From a virus: a DNA stretch of 39,551 nucleotides. The notes below the pieces were generated by a model that was not told the origin of the DNA, searched no databases, and worked only from the letters and a program-made list of their open reading frames with translations. The position numbers were made by a program, and so were the translations under genes. This document shows, in pieces, positions 24,426 to 31,821 of this stretch (position 1 is the first letter of the stretch; each line of letters opens with the position of its first letter). The stretch is from the IMG/VR virus record IMGVR_UViG_3300042452_001105, positions 1 through 39,551 of that record. The stretch is one strand, 5' to 3'.

Positions 24426-24439
24426 GGAGGCTCTCCAAT

Positions 24440-24868
24440 TCAGACGGTAGCTTGAAAAATCGCACGGCCACGCTCGGTCAGTTGCAGCCACCCCTTGCCG
24501 CCGTGCTCAAAAACGCCAGCCTTCTTGAGGTTGGTCAGGCGTGGTGCATTAGCCAGGCCGATGCTGGGAATGTCTTTGCCGATCTTGGCGCCGACAATCA
24601 TGTCGGCATCATGTGTTGCTGATTGAATCTGCTCGCACAGCTGGAAGAAGAGAGCCTGTGTGGCTGCATTGAGTTTCTCAAAAGACAGACGGGCGGGCGC
24701 CGAAAATGCACCGATGACGGCTTCTTGCTGGAGAGCAGTCAGCACGGCCATGGCGCGTTCTTTGGAGATGCGGGTGCCATTCTCTGAGAAATAGCCCTTT
24801 TCGCTGCAGGCGATGGAGTGGCGACCCTTGAGTTGGCCGAGAGCTTGAGCGATTTCGAAAGTGGTCAT
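24440..24868 (-). CDS. Winged-helix transcriptional regulator candidate
   Basis: A 142-residue protein from the ATG at 24868 (an upstream ATG would add 13 residues). The C-terminal about 45 residues, IPSIGLANAPRLTNLKKAGV and then GWLQLTERGRAIF, look like a winged helix with recognition helix and wing. The N-terminal half (MTTFEIAQALGQLKG...ISKERAMAVLTALQ) may be a second HTH. It is transcribed away from a + operon, with a perfect palindrome in between, the usual arrangement of an autoregulated repressor. No known repressor family is matched. Confidence 0.6.
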   Translation of the reverse strand: MTTFEIAQALGQLKGRHSIACSEKGYFSENGTRISKERAMAVLTALQQEAVIGAFSAPARLSFEKLNAATQALFFQLCEQIQSATHDADMIVGAKIGKDIPSIGLANAPRLTNLKKAGVFEHGGKGWLQLTERGRAIFQATV

Positions 24869-24905
24869 GATTGGAAAATGCGGTGGGCTTTCGCCTCTTG
24901 AAATC

Positions 24906-24935
24906 ATTAAATTTCAAAGCGATCATAGCTGTCAA
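24906..24935 (-). promoter_or_regulatory. Promoter of the regulator gene
   Basis: Minus strand TTGACA (24935-24930) and TTTAAT (24911-24906), 18 bp apart, 38 bp before the ATG. The -35 box is a perfect consensus. Confidence 0.55.
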
Positions 24936-24946
24936 TCCATATCAAC

Positions 24947-24960
24947 CATTTTGCAAAATG
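24947..24960. promoter_or_regulatory. Perfect 14-bp palindrome, operator candidate
   Basis: CATTTTGCAAAATG reads the same on both strands. It lies between the two divergent promoters, 11 bp from each -35 box, so a dimer bound here could control both. The regulator encoded at 24440-24868 is the obvious candidate binder. Confidence 0.6.
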
Positions 24961-24971
24961 TCTGCGATATC

Positions 24972-25001
24972 TTGACATTTCGTGATCGGTTCTGATATGA
25001 T
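24972..25001 (+). promoter_or_regulatory. Strong sigma-70 promoter
   Basis: TTGACA (perfect) and TATGAT (5/6) are 18 bp apart and the -10 is extended by TGA (TGATATGAT). This is the best promoter in the window. A strong Shine-Dalgarno GGGAGGA follows before the ATG at 25026. Confidence 0.8.
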
Positions 25002-25025
25002 ATGTTTACAGATCGGGAGGAACCG

Positions 25026-25196
25026 ATGTTCACTCACAACAGCTACCGCGAGGCAATCAGCTTCCTGGAAGGCGACAAGACCTTCGCCGGCACCGTTTGT
25101 TGGGATGCAGGTGAAGGCTGGAAAGCTGAGGCCTATTGGCACCGTGGCCGCATCCTGCAGGTCAGCATCAATCCAGCCGGCATGAGGATCGTATGA
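25026..25196 (+). CDS. Small hypothetical protein under a strong promoter
   Basis: A 56-residue protein (MFTHNSYREAISFLEGDKTF...). The ATG at 25026 is chosen because GGGAGGA lies just upstream; an in-frame ATG at 25002 would lie on the promoter -10. With the best promoter and ribosome site of the genome it should be a highly expressed early protein. No family recognised. Confidence 0.75.
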   Translation: MFTHNSYREAISFLEGDKTFAGTVCWDAGEGWKAEAYWHRGRILQVSINPAGMRIV

Positions 25197-25354
25197 ATTA
25201 TGAAAAGCGACATGCCATCTCCAGCGCTTGGATCAAGGCGCTGGATTGGCAATTCTTTTACCAACGCTGTGGCGATATCGACAAAGCCCAGCTATGGGCC
25301 AAGCGAGCAGCCAAGCTTGAAAAACGCGTACTCTCTGAGGATCCCAATGTTTGA
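25193..25354 (+). CDS. Small hypothetical protein
   Basis: A 53-residue helical protein (MNYEKRHAISSAWIKALDWQ...) with charged C-terminal repeats (WAKRAAKLEKRV). It starts on an ATGA overlap, so it belongs to the early transcript from 24972. No family recognised. Confidence 0.65.
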   Translation: MNYEKRHAISSAWIKALDWQFFYQRCGDIDKAQLWAKRAAKLEKRVLSEDPNV

Positions 25355-25598
25355 AGCCACCAAAGATTTCTTTTCTGACGCCTTCCATCACAGACTGGAG
25401 GACACCCGCATGCTCGATATTGTGCTGTCATTGACAGGATTCGGCAGTCACATCAAGCAAGGCACGCTGATGCACGACTTCCACAGGCTGACACCCAAGC
25501 AGCGCAATTACATCTGCTGCGTGCTGCTCGAGCGTGATCAGGATCCTGAAGCCTGGGAGGCCGAGTGGTCTAAGCTTGAATCGGAGGCTTTCGAGTGA
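25347..25598 (+). CDS. Small hypothetical protein
   Basis: An 83-residue protein (MFEATKDFFSDAFHHRLEDT...) with a MHDFHRLTPKQRNYICCVLL segment suggesting a short helical DNA- or protein-binding fold. No family recognised. It overlaps the upstream gene by eight bases and the next ATG by one. Confidence 0.65.
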   Translation: MFEATKDFFSDAFHHRLEDTRMLDIVLSLTGFGSHIKQGTLMHDFHRLTPKQRNYICCVLLERDQDPEAWEAEWSKLESEAFE

Positions 25599-25930
25599 TG
25601 GCACAGCGCAGGGATTCCAAAGGCCGATTCGCTGGCAGCGGCGCTATTGCTGCTGCAACACGCAGCACTTCTAGTGGCAGCCGCGCTCGATGAGCAGCCA
25701 CGTCTGTAAAGGCTGAACAACAAGGCAAAAAAGCCAGAATGCAAGCTGATAGACGGTCCGAATTAGCTGGATATGGGCCTTCATTTGGTGGTGTGCGTCG
25801 TCGTGTGGCAGCACCATCTGTCGGGCGTCGTGCAACACAGGATGTTTCAGCAAGCCGCAAAAAGCTGAAAACCATGGAGCGCGAGCGCCGCAGTCTCCTG
25901 CGTCGTGGTTCGATGCGTGGTGGCGCTTAA
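25598..25930 (+). pseudogene. Small basic-protein gene interrupted by an in-frame TGA
   Basis: One frame runs from ATG 25598 to TAA 25930 with a single TGA at 25691-25693. Part one (31 residues, MAQRRDSKGRFAGSG...SGSRAR) and part two (RRSELAGYGPSFGGVRRRV...RRGSMRGGA) together look like one continuous Arg/Gly/Ser-rich basic protein of about 110 residues. The opening MAQ.RDSKGRFAGSG is common in cyanophage small proteins near terminase genes. It may be a broken gene, a sequencing error, or a true readthrough. The part after TGA could restart at ATG 25739. It ends overlapping the convergent sigma gene. Confidence 0.6.
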
Positions 25931-26502
25931 ATCGCGTTGAGATCCAGCCCGTCTAAGCAGGTCACCTTGTAGCAGATGCTGGCCTGCTCGACGATCTTCA
26001 AATCACGCTGAGTCAGCCCAGCCCGGTCCAGTATCTCGGTCATCGTGCCACCTTCCGCTGCTGCTTCGCGAAATTTCTGCAATTTGCGCTTGGCGCCACT
26101 GGAGATCCGGATCATGCCGGTTTTCATGTCGATCGATCTTGTGATCGACTGGCGGATCCACCAGTATGCGTAGGTGGACATCTTGTAGCCGCATTCTGGG
26201 TCGTATTTTTCAGCCGCACGCTGCAGGCCGATCGTGCCCTCCTGGAGCAGGTCGGCAAAGGTGATGCTCGTGCCCGAAATGCGCCTGAGGTACTTCTTAG
26301 CAACTGCCACTACAAGGCGTAGGTTGCAGCAGACGAATTGATCACGGGCGCGCCGACCTGACCTGACCAGGCCCCGTGGAGGATCTGGGTGCTTGAGCCA
26401 TAGCTGGATTCGCCGCCCAAGCTCAATCTCCTGCTGCTGGGTCAACAGCGGATACCGCGCTGCCATGTCGATGAATTCTTTCACATCAGACATATCGTGC
26501 AT
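25927..26502 (-). CDS. Truncated sigma-70 factor lacking region 4
   Basis: A 191-residue sigma-family protein. Region 1.2 is EFIDMAARYPLLTQQQEIELG (about residues 9-29). Region 2 is CNLRLVVAVAKKYL, FADLLQEGTIGL and YKMSTYAYWWIRQSI (about 58-125). Part of region 3 follows. It stops (ending CLDGLDLNAI) where region 3.2 and the -35-reading region 4 should begin. The core-binding and -10-reading parts look intact, so it could bind polymerase and use -10-only promoters, or block host sigma. AGGA precedes the ATG. It is transcribed away from the large terminase and is clearly different in sequence from the full-length factor at 11565. Confidence 0.92.
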   Translation of the reverse strand: MHDMSDVKEFIDMAARYPLLTQQQEIELGRRIQLWLKHPDPPRGLVRSGRRARDQFVCCNLRLVVAVAKKYLRRISGTSITFADLLQEGTIGLQRAAEKYDPECGYKMSTYAYWWIRQSITRSIDMKTGMIRISSGAKRKLQKFREAAAEGGTMTEILDRAGLTQRDLKIVEQASICYKVTCLDGLDLNAI

Positions 26503-26512
26503 GATCCTAAAT

Positions 26513-26518
26513 TAAGAT
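26513..26518 (+). promoter_or_regulatory. -10-like motif TAAGAT before the large terminase
   Basis: TAAGAT, 25 bp before the ATG of the large terminase, in the 41-bp divergent gap with the truncated sigma gene. Member of the recurring motif set. Confidence 0.4.
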
Positions 26519-26543
26519 CACAGCCATTACAGCGCAGAACACA

Positions 26544-27884
26544 ATGCCCGGCATCCTGGATTGTGTCGCCGGTGGCAACATCCTTACCGGGCCCAGTCAC
26601 AGTGGGCCAAGCTCAGCTGAGATCCTCGATAAGCTCAACAGCACACTGCTGCCGCACCAGGCGCAGTTTTGCAGCAACGTCGATCACCGGATCCTCGGGC
26701 TGGTCAGTGGATTTGGCGCAGGCAAAACCTATGGCCTGTGCGCAAAAGCAATCAATATCGCCGCGGCCAACATCGGCTACGTGTCAGCCCTATTTGAGCC
26801 TGTTGCGCCGATGTTGCGCGACATTCTGATGCGCTCTTTGGACGATATGCTCGAGTGGCTTGGCTTGCCATTCGATTTCAGGGTCAGCCCGCTGCCCGAA
26901 TACGTGTTGCATTTCAGGGAAGGTGACCATACGATCTTGCTGCGGACCATGGAGACCTGGAACCGCATCAGGGGCCAGAACCTGTGTGCGATCGGCTTTG
27001 ACGAGGTAGACACGGCCAACCGCCGCGTTGCCGAGCAGGCGGCTCGAATGGCACTTGCCCGTCTGCGCTCGGGCAATGTGCAGCAGTTCTATGTGGCAAC
27101 CACGCCGGAAGGCTTCGGATGGGCCTGGGAGACATTCGAGAAGAACACCGCACCTGATAGGCACCTGATCCGTGCGCGCACCCAGGACAACCCACACCTG
27201 CCGGAGGGATTCATCGACTCTTTGATGGCCAATTATCCCGAACAGTTGATTCGGGCGTACCTCGATGGCCAATTCGTCAATCTCAACACGGGGCAGGTCT
27301 ACGACCGGTTCAACCGGGCCAAGCATGTCACCCAGACGCCGTACGACAGCGCAGCTGTGGAGCCACTGCGCGTGGGCATCGACTTCAACGTGGGCAATAT
27401 GTCAGCCGTGATTGCCGTGCGCCGTGGTAATGAGCTGCTTGTCGTCGATGAAGTCAGCGGGGCGCATGACACTGATGCAATTGCTAAGGAGATCAGGGCC
27501 AGATATCCTGCGCATCCGGTCTACATGTACCCAGATGCTTCGGGTGGAAATCGCAGCACCAATGCCACGCAGACGGACATCGCGATCCTGGAATCTTACG
27601 GGTTTAAAAATCAATCCCCACGGAGCAATCCCCCCATACGCGATCGGGTGGCTGCTGTTCAGGCTCTTTTGGAGAATGGGCGTGGAGAAACAAGGATCCA
27701 GATTCTCGATAAGTGTGTTCGGCTGATCGAATCTTTGGAGCTGCAGAGCTACACAGACAAGGGCGAGCCCGATAAGGACGCCGGATTTGACCATATGAAT
27801 GACGCGCTGGGTTATCTGGTCTGGCGTGAGTTCAACCCACTCCACGCAAATGCCGGACGCGGCACCGGAATCAGGCTCTACTGA
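26544..27884 (+). CDS. terL: Large terminase subunit (TerL)
   Basis: A 446-residue DNA-packaging motor. The ATPase half has Walker A GFGAGKT (residues 56-62), Walker B LCAIGFDEVD (147-156) and coupling motif VATTPEG (184-190). The RNase H-like nuclease half has Asp280 in RVGIDFNVG, Asp331 in YPDASG and the acidic HMNDALGY end (about 417-424). It cuts concatemers and drives DNA into the prohead. The length is normal. It leads the structural operon, followed by the portal after a 36-bp gap. Confidence 0.95.
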   Translation: MPGILDCVAGGNILTGPSHSGPSSAEILDKLNSTLLPHQAQFCSNVDHRILGLVSGFGAGKTYGLCAKAINIAAANIGYVSALFEPVAPMLRDILMRSLDDMLEWLGLPFDFRVSPLPEYVLHFREGDHTILLRTMETWNRIRGQNLCAIGFDEVDTANRRVAEQAARMALARLRSGNVQQFYVATTPEGFGWAWETFEKNTAPDRHLIRARTQDNPHLPEGFIDSLMANYPEQLIRAYLDGQFVNLNTGQVYDRFNRAKHVTQTPYDSAAVEPLRVGIDFNVGNMSAVIAVRRGNELLVVDEVSGAHDTDAIAKEIRARYPAHPVYMYPDASGGNRSTNATQTDIAILESYGFKNQSPRSNPPIRDRVAAVQALLENGRGETRIQILDKCVRLIESLELQSYTDKGEPDKDAGFDHMNDALGYLVWREFNPLHANAGRGTGIRLY

Positions 27885-27891
27885 TTTCACG

Positions 27892-27897
27892 TAGAAT
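27892..27897 (+). promoter_or_regulatory. -10-like motif TAGAAT before the portal gene
   Basis: TAGAAT, 23 bp before the portal ATG, in the 36-bp gap after the large terminase. Member of the recurring motif set. Confidence 0.35.
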
Positions 27898-27920
27898 CGC
27901 AGAAAGCCCAGCCGCGACGG

Positions 27921-29345
27921 ATGACTTACACCGGATACAGGTTCTACGACCGTGCCGTGTTCAGCAGGGTCGCGAATGTCGGGGACACAAACTCAACTTG
28001 GGCTGCCCAAGAGCCTCATTGGGTGCTGATCGAGGACCTGATGCAAGGCACCTACGGCATGCGGAGGAAGCATCGTAGATACCTTCCCCAAGAGCCCAGG
28101 GAGCTCGACGAAAGCTACGATAATCGTCTGGCGCGCAGTGTGTGCCCGCCGTATTATCAGCGACTTGAGCGGATGCTTGCAGGCATGCTCACCCGCAAGC
28201 CTGTGCGGCTCGAAAATGTCGATGATGTCGTGCGAGAGCACCTGTTTGATGTTGACTTGCAGGGCCACGACCTAAATGTGTGGACCTACGAAACGGCCCG
28301 CAAGTTGGTCAGGTACGGACATGTGGGTGTATTGGTGGACGCGCCACAGGGTGGTGAGGGTCGCCCATATTGGGTTACCTATACGCCGCGGGACATCCTC
28401 GGGTGGCGCACTGAGCAGGCCAATGGCTCGCAGCGCCTCACCCAACTGCGCCTGCGCGAATCTGTGATTCTGCCCGATGGCGACTGGGGCGAGAAACAGG
28501 TGGACCAGGTGCGCGTGCTCAAGCCTGGCGAGTACGAAATTTGGCAGCGCAACGAGAAATCGGAATGGTCTCGCACCGAGCAGGGTGGAACCAGCCTGCC
28601 CGAGATCCCATTCACAGTGGCCTATGCCAACCGCGTTGGGTTCATGGACTCGAGGCCGCCGCTCGAGGACATCGCAGAACTCAACCTGAAGATGTATCAG
28701 GTGCAGAGTGACCTAGACAACCAGCTACATATTTCGGCGGTGCCGATGTTGGCGTTCTTCGGATTCCCATCCGCAGCCGAGGAGGTATCAGCAGGGCCTG
28801 GCGAGGCGATCGCATTCCCAGCCGAGGGACGAGCTGAATATATCGAGCCCGGTGGATCAAGTTTTGATTCACAGTTCCGCCGCATGGAGCAGCTCGAGAA
28901 GCAGATCAACGAGCTGGGCCTGTCTGCAGTGCTAGGCCAAAAGCTCGCCGCAGAAACTGCAGAAGCCAAGCGGATCGACCGGAGTCAGGGCGACAGCACC
29001 ATGATGGTGATCGCACAGCAGGTGCAAGACATGATCGACAACTGCCTGCAATTTCATGCCGACTACCTGAACATCACGCAGGCTGGCAGCTGTCTGGTCA
29101 ATCGCGATTTTGTGGGCACCAAACTTGATCCGGCAGAACAGCTGGCACTTTTGCAGCTTTATACCGCAGGCACGATCACTCAGAAGACGCTGCTCGATCA
29201 ACTCGCGCAAGGCGAAGTCTTGGGTGATGATTTTGACACCGACGAAGAGATCATGGCCACTCAATCCGGTGGCCTGATCGAGATGGAGGGCCCTGCGGTG
29301 GAACCGCCCAGCATCGAAGAAGAGATGCCGCCGATCGAAGAATGA
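27921..29345 (+). CDS. Portal protein (DUF4055-like)
   Basis: A 474-residue portal, the dodecameric ring through which DNA enters the head. The segments WVLIEDLMQGTYGMRRKHRR, YLPQEP, YYQRLERMLAGMLTRKP and YETARKLVRYGHVGVLVDAP match the DUF4055-type portal family. The C-terminal part (about 300-460) contains the long helices and ends in an acidic Glu-rich tail (PSIEEEMPPIEE). Position between terL and the MuF gene fits. The stop overlaps the next ATG. Confidence 0.9.
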   Translation: MTYTGYRFYDRAVFSRVANVGDTNSTWAAQEPHWVLIEDLMQGTYGMRRKHRRYLPQEPRELDESYDNRLARSVCPPYYQRLERMLAGMLTRKPVRLENVDDVVREHLFDVDLQGHDLNVWTYETARKLVRYGHVGVLVDAPQGGEGRPYWVTYTPRDILGWRTEQANGSQRLTQLRLRESVILPDGDWGEKQVDQVRVLKPGEYEIWQRNEKSEWSRTEQGGTSLPEIPFTVAYANRVGFMDSRPPLEDIAELNLKMYQVQSDLDNQLHISAVPMLAFFGFPSAAEEVSAGPGEAIAFPAEGRAEYIEPGGSSFDSQFRRMEQLEKQINELGLSAVLGQKLAAETAEAKRIDRSQGDSTMMVIAQQVQDMIDNCLQFHADYLNITQAGSCLVNRDFVGTKLDPAEQLALLQLYTAGTITQKTLLDQLAQGEVLGDDFDTDEEIMATQSGGLIEMEGPAVEPPSIEEEMPPIEE

Positions 29346-29629
29346 TGACAGACCACATTGTGGACGTCACAGATCCCTTGGAGCCGCGGCCACCTCGGCG
29401 CCAAACGCTGGGCTATAGCCGCAAACCATTGCCTGACCACATCTTCGCTGTGGTGCGGCTCAGCTGGTTTAAAGAGGGTAGACCTCAAGAAGTAGATGAA
29501 TTTCAGATCGTGGAGCGCACAAACAACAGCTACGAAGCCTTTATGGCCGCGATCACTCAGGCTATCCAGTGTGGTGCCGATGTGACTGTGATGTGTGATT
29601 TAGATCCTGCTGAGTTTGGGCTTGATTGA
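29342..29629 (+). CDS. Hypothetical protein between portal and MuF
   Basis: A 95-residue protein with a Pro/Arg-rich start (MMTDHIVDVTDPLEPRPPRR) and an alpha/beta rest (SYEAFMAAITQAIQCGADVT). It overlaps the portal stop by four bases and the MuF start by one. No family recognised; head-assembly accessory by position. Confidence 0.7.
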   Translation: MMTDHIVDVTDPLEPRPPRRQTLGYSRKPLPDHIFAVVRLSWFKEGRPQEVDEFQIVERTNNSYEAFMAAITQAIQCGADVTVMCDLDPAEFGLD

Positions 29630-30840
29630 TGGTCGTACCGGCAGCGCTGTATCGAAACGCGATCGATCTGAATCGCTACAGCAACAGCGTGGCCAGGCGT
29701 ATTATCAACGCCTACAACGACATGATCATCAATGCTGTTGATCAGCTACGCAGCATTGATGAGCTGTCGGCACCAAATAAGGCCGCAAGGCTGCGCGGCA
29801 TTCTGCAACAGCTCAAAGAAAGCCTCGGCACATGGGCAGGCGACAGCACAGAACTGGCCACCAGTGAGCTGCAGGGGCTGGCCGAGTTGCAATCGGAATT
29901 TGTGGCTGAGCAGCTGCGCAAAGCTCTGCCTAAAGACGCGCGCAGACTGGTCAACACGGTAGAGATCAGCCCGCAATTTGCAGAGTCTGTGGTCACTACG
30001 GATCCAACGCAAATCAATGTGGTGACACTGAGCGATGACTTGGTAGCTGCAGTCCAGGGCGCGCCGCAAACATTCAGCCTGACTGCATCACAAGGCACGA
30101 CGATCACGCTGCCCAACGGAAAGACCGTCGAGAAGGCCTTCCGGGGCCTGGCGGTAGACCAGGCCGAGAGATTTAGTCAAACGGTACGGACGGGGCTCTT
30201 GTCGGGCGAGACGACGCCGCAGATCGCAAAGAAGTTGATTGGCTCTCTGCAGTTTGGCGAAGAGGCCAAATCCGTGCGGCAGCTGATCGCAGCCGGTGGC
30301 CAGTCAACTGCTGTTGCGGACAATCAGATCATGGCGCTGGTCAGAACCAGCATCAACCAGGTGGCGAACACAGCCAGCCAGCAGGTGTATGAGGCCAACC
30401 AAGATATCACCAAAAAGTACAAGTATGTAGCCACGCTCGATACCAAGACGTCACCGATCTGCCGGGCACTCGATGGTAAGGAATTCGAGTATGGCAAGGG
30501 GCCGATGCCGCCGCAGCATTTCAACTGCCGCAGCACCACGGTGCCGATCGTGGATTATGAAGGCCTAAAAGAGGCCGGATACGACTTCGTACCACCAGCG
30601 GCAGGCCGCAGGGCAAGTATGGATGGGCCAGTACCTGCCAACACCACATATGGCAAGTGGCTCTACGACCAGCCTGCGTCAGTCAAGGCCGATGTGCTGG
30701 GTAAATCGAAGGTCGCATACTTCGACAAATTGACTCAAGAATATGGCGCCGACAATGCGATGGCGAAGTTAGTGCGAGATGACGGGTCGGAATTAACCTT
30801 GGATCAGTTGCGTCGCCGCTACGGCAAGATCGATGCCTAA
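29629..30840 (+). CDS. MuF-like head morphogenesis protein
   Basis: A 403-residue minor head protein of the phage Mu gpF / SPP1 gp7 type. The MuF core is at about residues 240-310: LVRTSINQVANTASQQVYEA, then KYVATLDTKTSPICRALDGK and PPQHFNCRSTTVPI with conserved Cys, His and Cys residues. The ATG at 29629 overlaps the upstream TGA, so I prefer it to an in-frame TTG. It is normally attached to the portal and may be ejected with the DNA. The C-terminal about 90 residues (YGKWLYDQPASVK...) are an extra helical part common in cyanophage homologues. Confidence 0.9.
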   Translation: MVVPAALYRNAIDLNRYSNSVARRIINAYNDMIINAVDQLRSIDELSAPNKAARLRGILQQLKESLGTWAGDSTELATSELQGLAELQSEFVAEQLRKALPKDARRLVNTVEISPQFAESVVTTDPTQINVVTLSDDLVAAVQGAPQTFSLTASQGTTITLPNGKTVEKAFRGLAVDQAERFSQTVRTGLLSGETTPQIAKKLIGSLQFGEEAKSVRQLIAAGGQSTAVADNQIMALVRTSINQVANTASQQVYEANQDITKKYKYVATLDTKTSPICRALDGKEFEYGKGPMPPQHFNCRSTTVPIVDYEGLKEAGYDFVPPAAGRRASMDGPVPANTTYGKWLYDQPASVKADVLGKSKVAYFDKLTQEYGADNAMAKLVRDDGSELTLDQLRRRYGKIDA

Positions 30841-31021
30841 AGATATGAGCAAAAAGCAAGCCAAGATCGGCAAAGTGATGTCCGAGTTCAAGGCCGGTCA
30901 ACTGCACAGCGGCAAACCTGGGCCAGGTAAAGGACCGACCGTCAAAAGCAAAAAGCAGGCACTCGCTATTGCGCTGCGCCAAGCTGGCGTACCCAAAAAA
31001 GGCAAGCGCGGCAAAAAGTGA
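30833..31021 (+). CDS. Small basic DUF6496-like protein
   Basis: A 62-residue, Lys-rich protein (MPKDMSKKQAKIGKVMSEFK..., ending KKGKRGKK). The core KVMSEFKAGQLHSGKPGPGK with AIALRQAG matches the DUF6496 family found in phages and bacteria; function unknown. It overlaps the MuF 3' end by eight bases. Confidence 0.8.
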   Translation: MPKDMSKKQAKIGKVMSEFKAGQLHSGKPGPGKGPTVKSKKQALAIALRQAGVPKKGKRGKK

Positions 31022-31026
31022 TCAGT

Positions 31027-31032
31027 TAAGAT
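31027..31032 (+). promoter_or_regulatory. -10-like motif TAAGAT before the scaffold gene
   Basis: TAAGAT, 28 bp before the ATG of the scaffold gene, in the 39-bp gap. Member of the recurring motif set. Confidence 0.4.
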
Positions 31033-31060
31033 GCGTCTGAAATAGCCCTACGGGTCATTC

Positions 31061-31741
31061 ATGTCTGACGAAATCATTCAGGAGCCTACGGCGACTGATA
31101 GTGAAGATCTCACTGGCCTGAAGCGCAGCATCGAAGCGCTTGAGCGCAAAAACCACGAATTGATCGGCAAGATCAAGGACTTGAAATCTAAGGCGCCACC
31201 CGTGCCGGATGGTGTTGATATCAACGAACTGCTCGAGTTCAAACGCCGCAAAGAGCAGGAAGAGCTCGAGAGCCAAGGTAAGTACAACGAAGCTCGCCAG
31301 GCACTGGAGCAGCAATTCCGCGAAGTCACGTCTGAAAAAGACAAGCGGATATCTGAGCTCGAAGCACGCGTCCGGGAATTAGAGCTTGTCAGTCCTGCAG
31401 TGTCAGCGCTGGCAGATGTTGTGCACGACCCCGATTTGATCCTCAAGACCAAGCTCAGCGCCGACAAGATCGAACGCGAGCAGGATGGCACAGTCGTGGT
31501 GGTGGACGGCTACCAGCGCATTCCGGTTCAGGAATGGGCAAAGACGTTGCCCGCATGGATGCAAAAACAACCCAAGCCCCAGGGCAGCGGGGCACCCACC
31601 AATCGAGGCTCGAGCGAAATGCCGACCGGCCTGAAAAATCCATTCACGCCCGAGCATTTCAACCTCACTGAGCAATCGCGATTATTCCGGACCGACCGCG
31701 ATCTATATGAGAGAATGAAAGCTGCAGCCAAATCGATGTAA
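31061..31741 (+). CDS. Scaffolding protein candidate
   Basis: A 226-residue, highly charged coiled-coil protein (coiled coil about residues 18-115: SIEALERKNHELIGKIKDL, RRKEQEELES). The C-terminal half is Pro/Gly-rich and ends in a basic helix (LFRTDRDLYERMKAAAKSM). That build and the place just before the capsid gene are typical of prohead scaffolds, whose C-terminal basic helix binds the capsid protein. Confidence 0.85.
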   Translation: MSDEIIQEPTATDSEDLTGLKRSIEALERKNHELIGKIKDLKSKAPPVPDGVDINELLEFKRRKEQEELESQGKYNEARQALEQQFREVTSEKDKRISELEARVRELELVSPAVSALADVVHDPDLILKTKLSADKIEREQDGTVVVVDGYQRIPVQEWAKTLPAWMQKQPKPQGSGAPTNRGSSEMPTGLKNPFTPEHFNLTEQSRLFRTDRDLYERMKAAAKSM

Positions 31742-31744
31742 GAT
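31739..31744 (+). promoter_or_regulatory. -10-like motif TAAGAT before the capsid gene
   Basis: TAAGAT overlaps the scaffold stop codon, 77 bp before the capsid GTG. The gap then holds a repeated GGCTACGCC (at 31762 and 31779-31787). A separate promoter for the capsid gene would raise its dose; member of the recurring motif set. Confidence 0.35.
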
Positions 31745-31821
31745 GAAGCTGTAAGTGCGCAAGGCTACGCCGAGCCGCTGGGGCTACGCCCACAACCGTA
31801 AACCAATCTTGAGGATCTGTC

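Larger units (their letters stand above)
24289..24439. other. Structured non-coding gap downstream of terS
   Basis: 151 bp with no gene. It contains an inverted repeat CTGAGT (24347-24352) / ACTCAG (24363-24368), two-and-a-half direct copies of GGCCACGGAA (24372-24396) and a terminator (24400-24425). Repeats and hairpins beside terS make it a packaging-site or small-RNA candidate. Confidence 0.5.
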
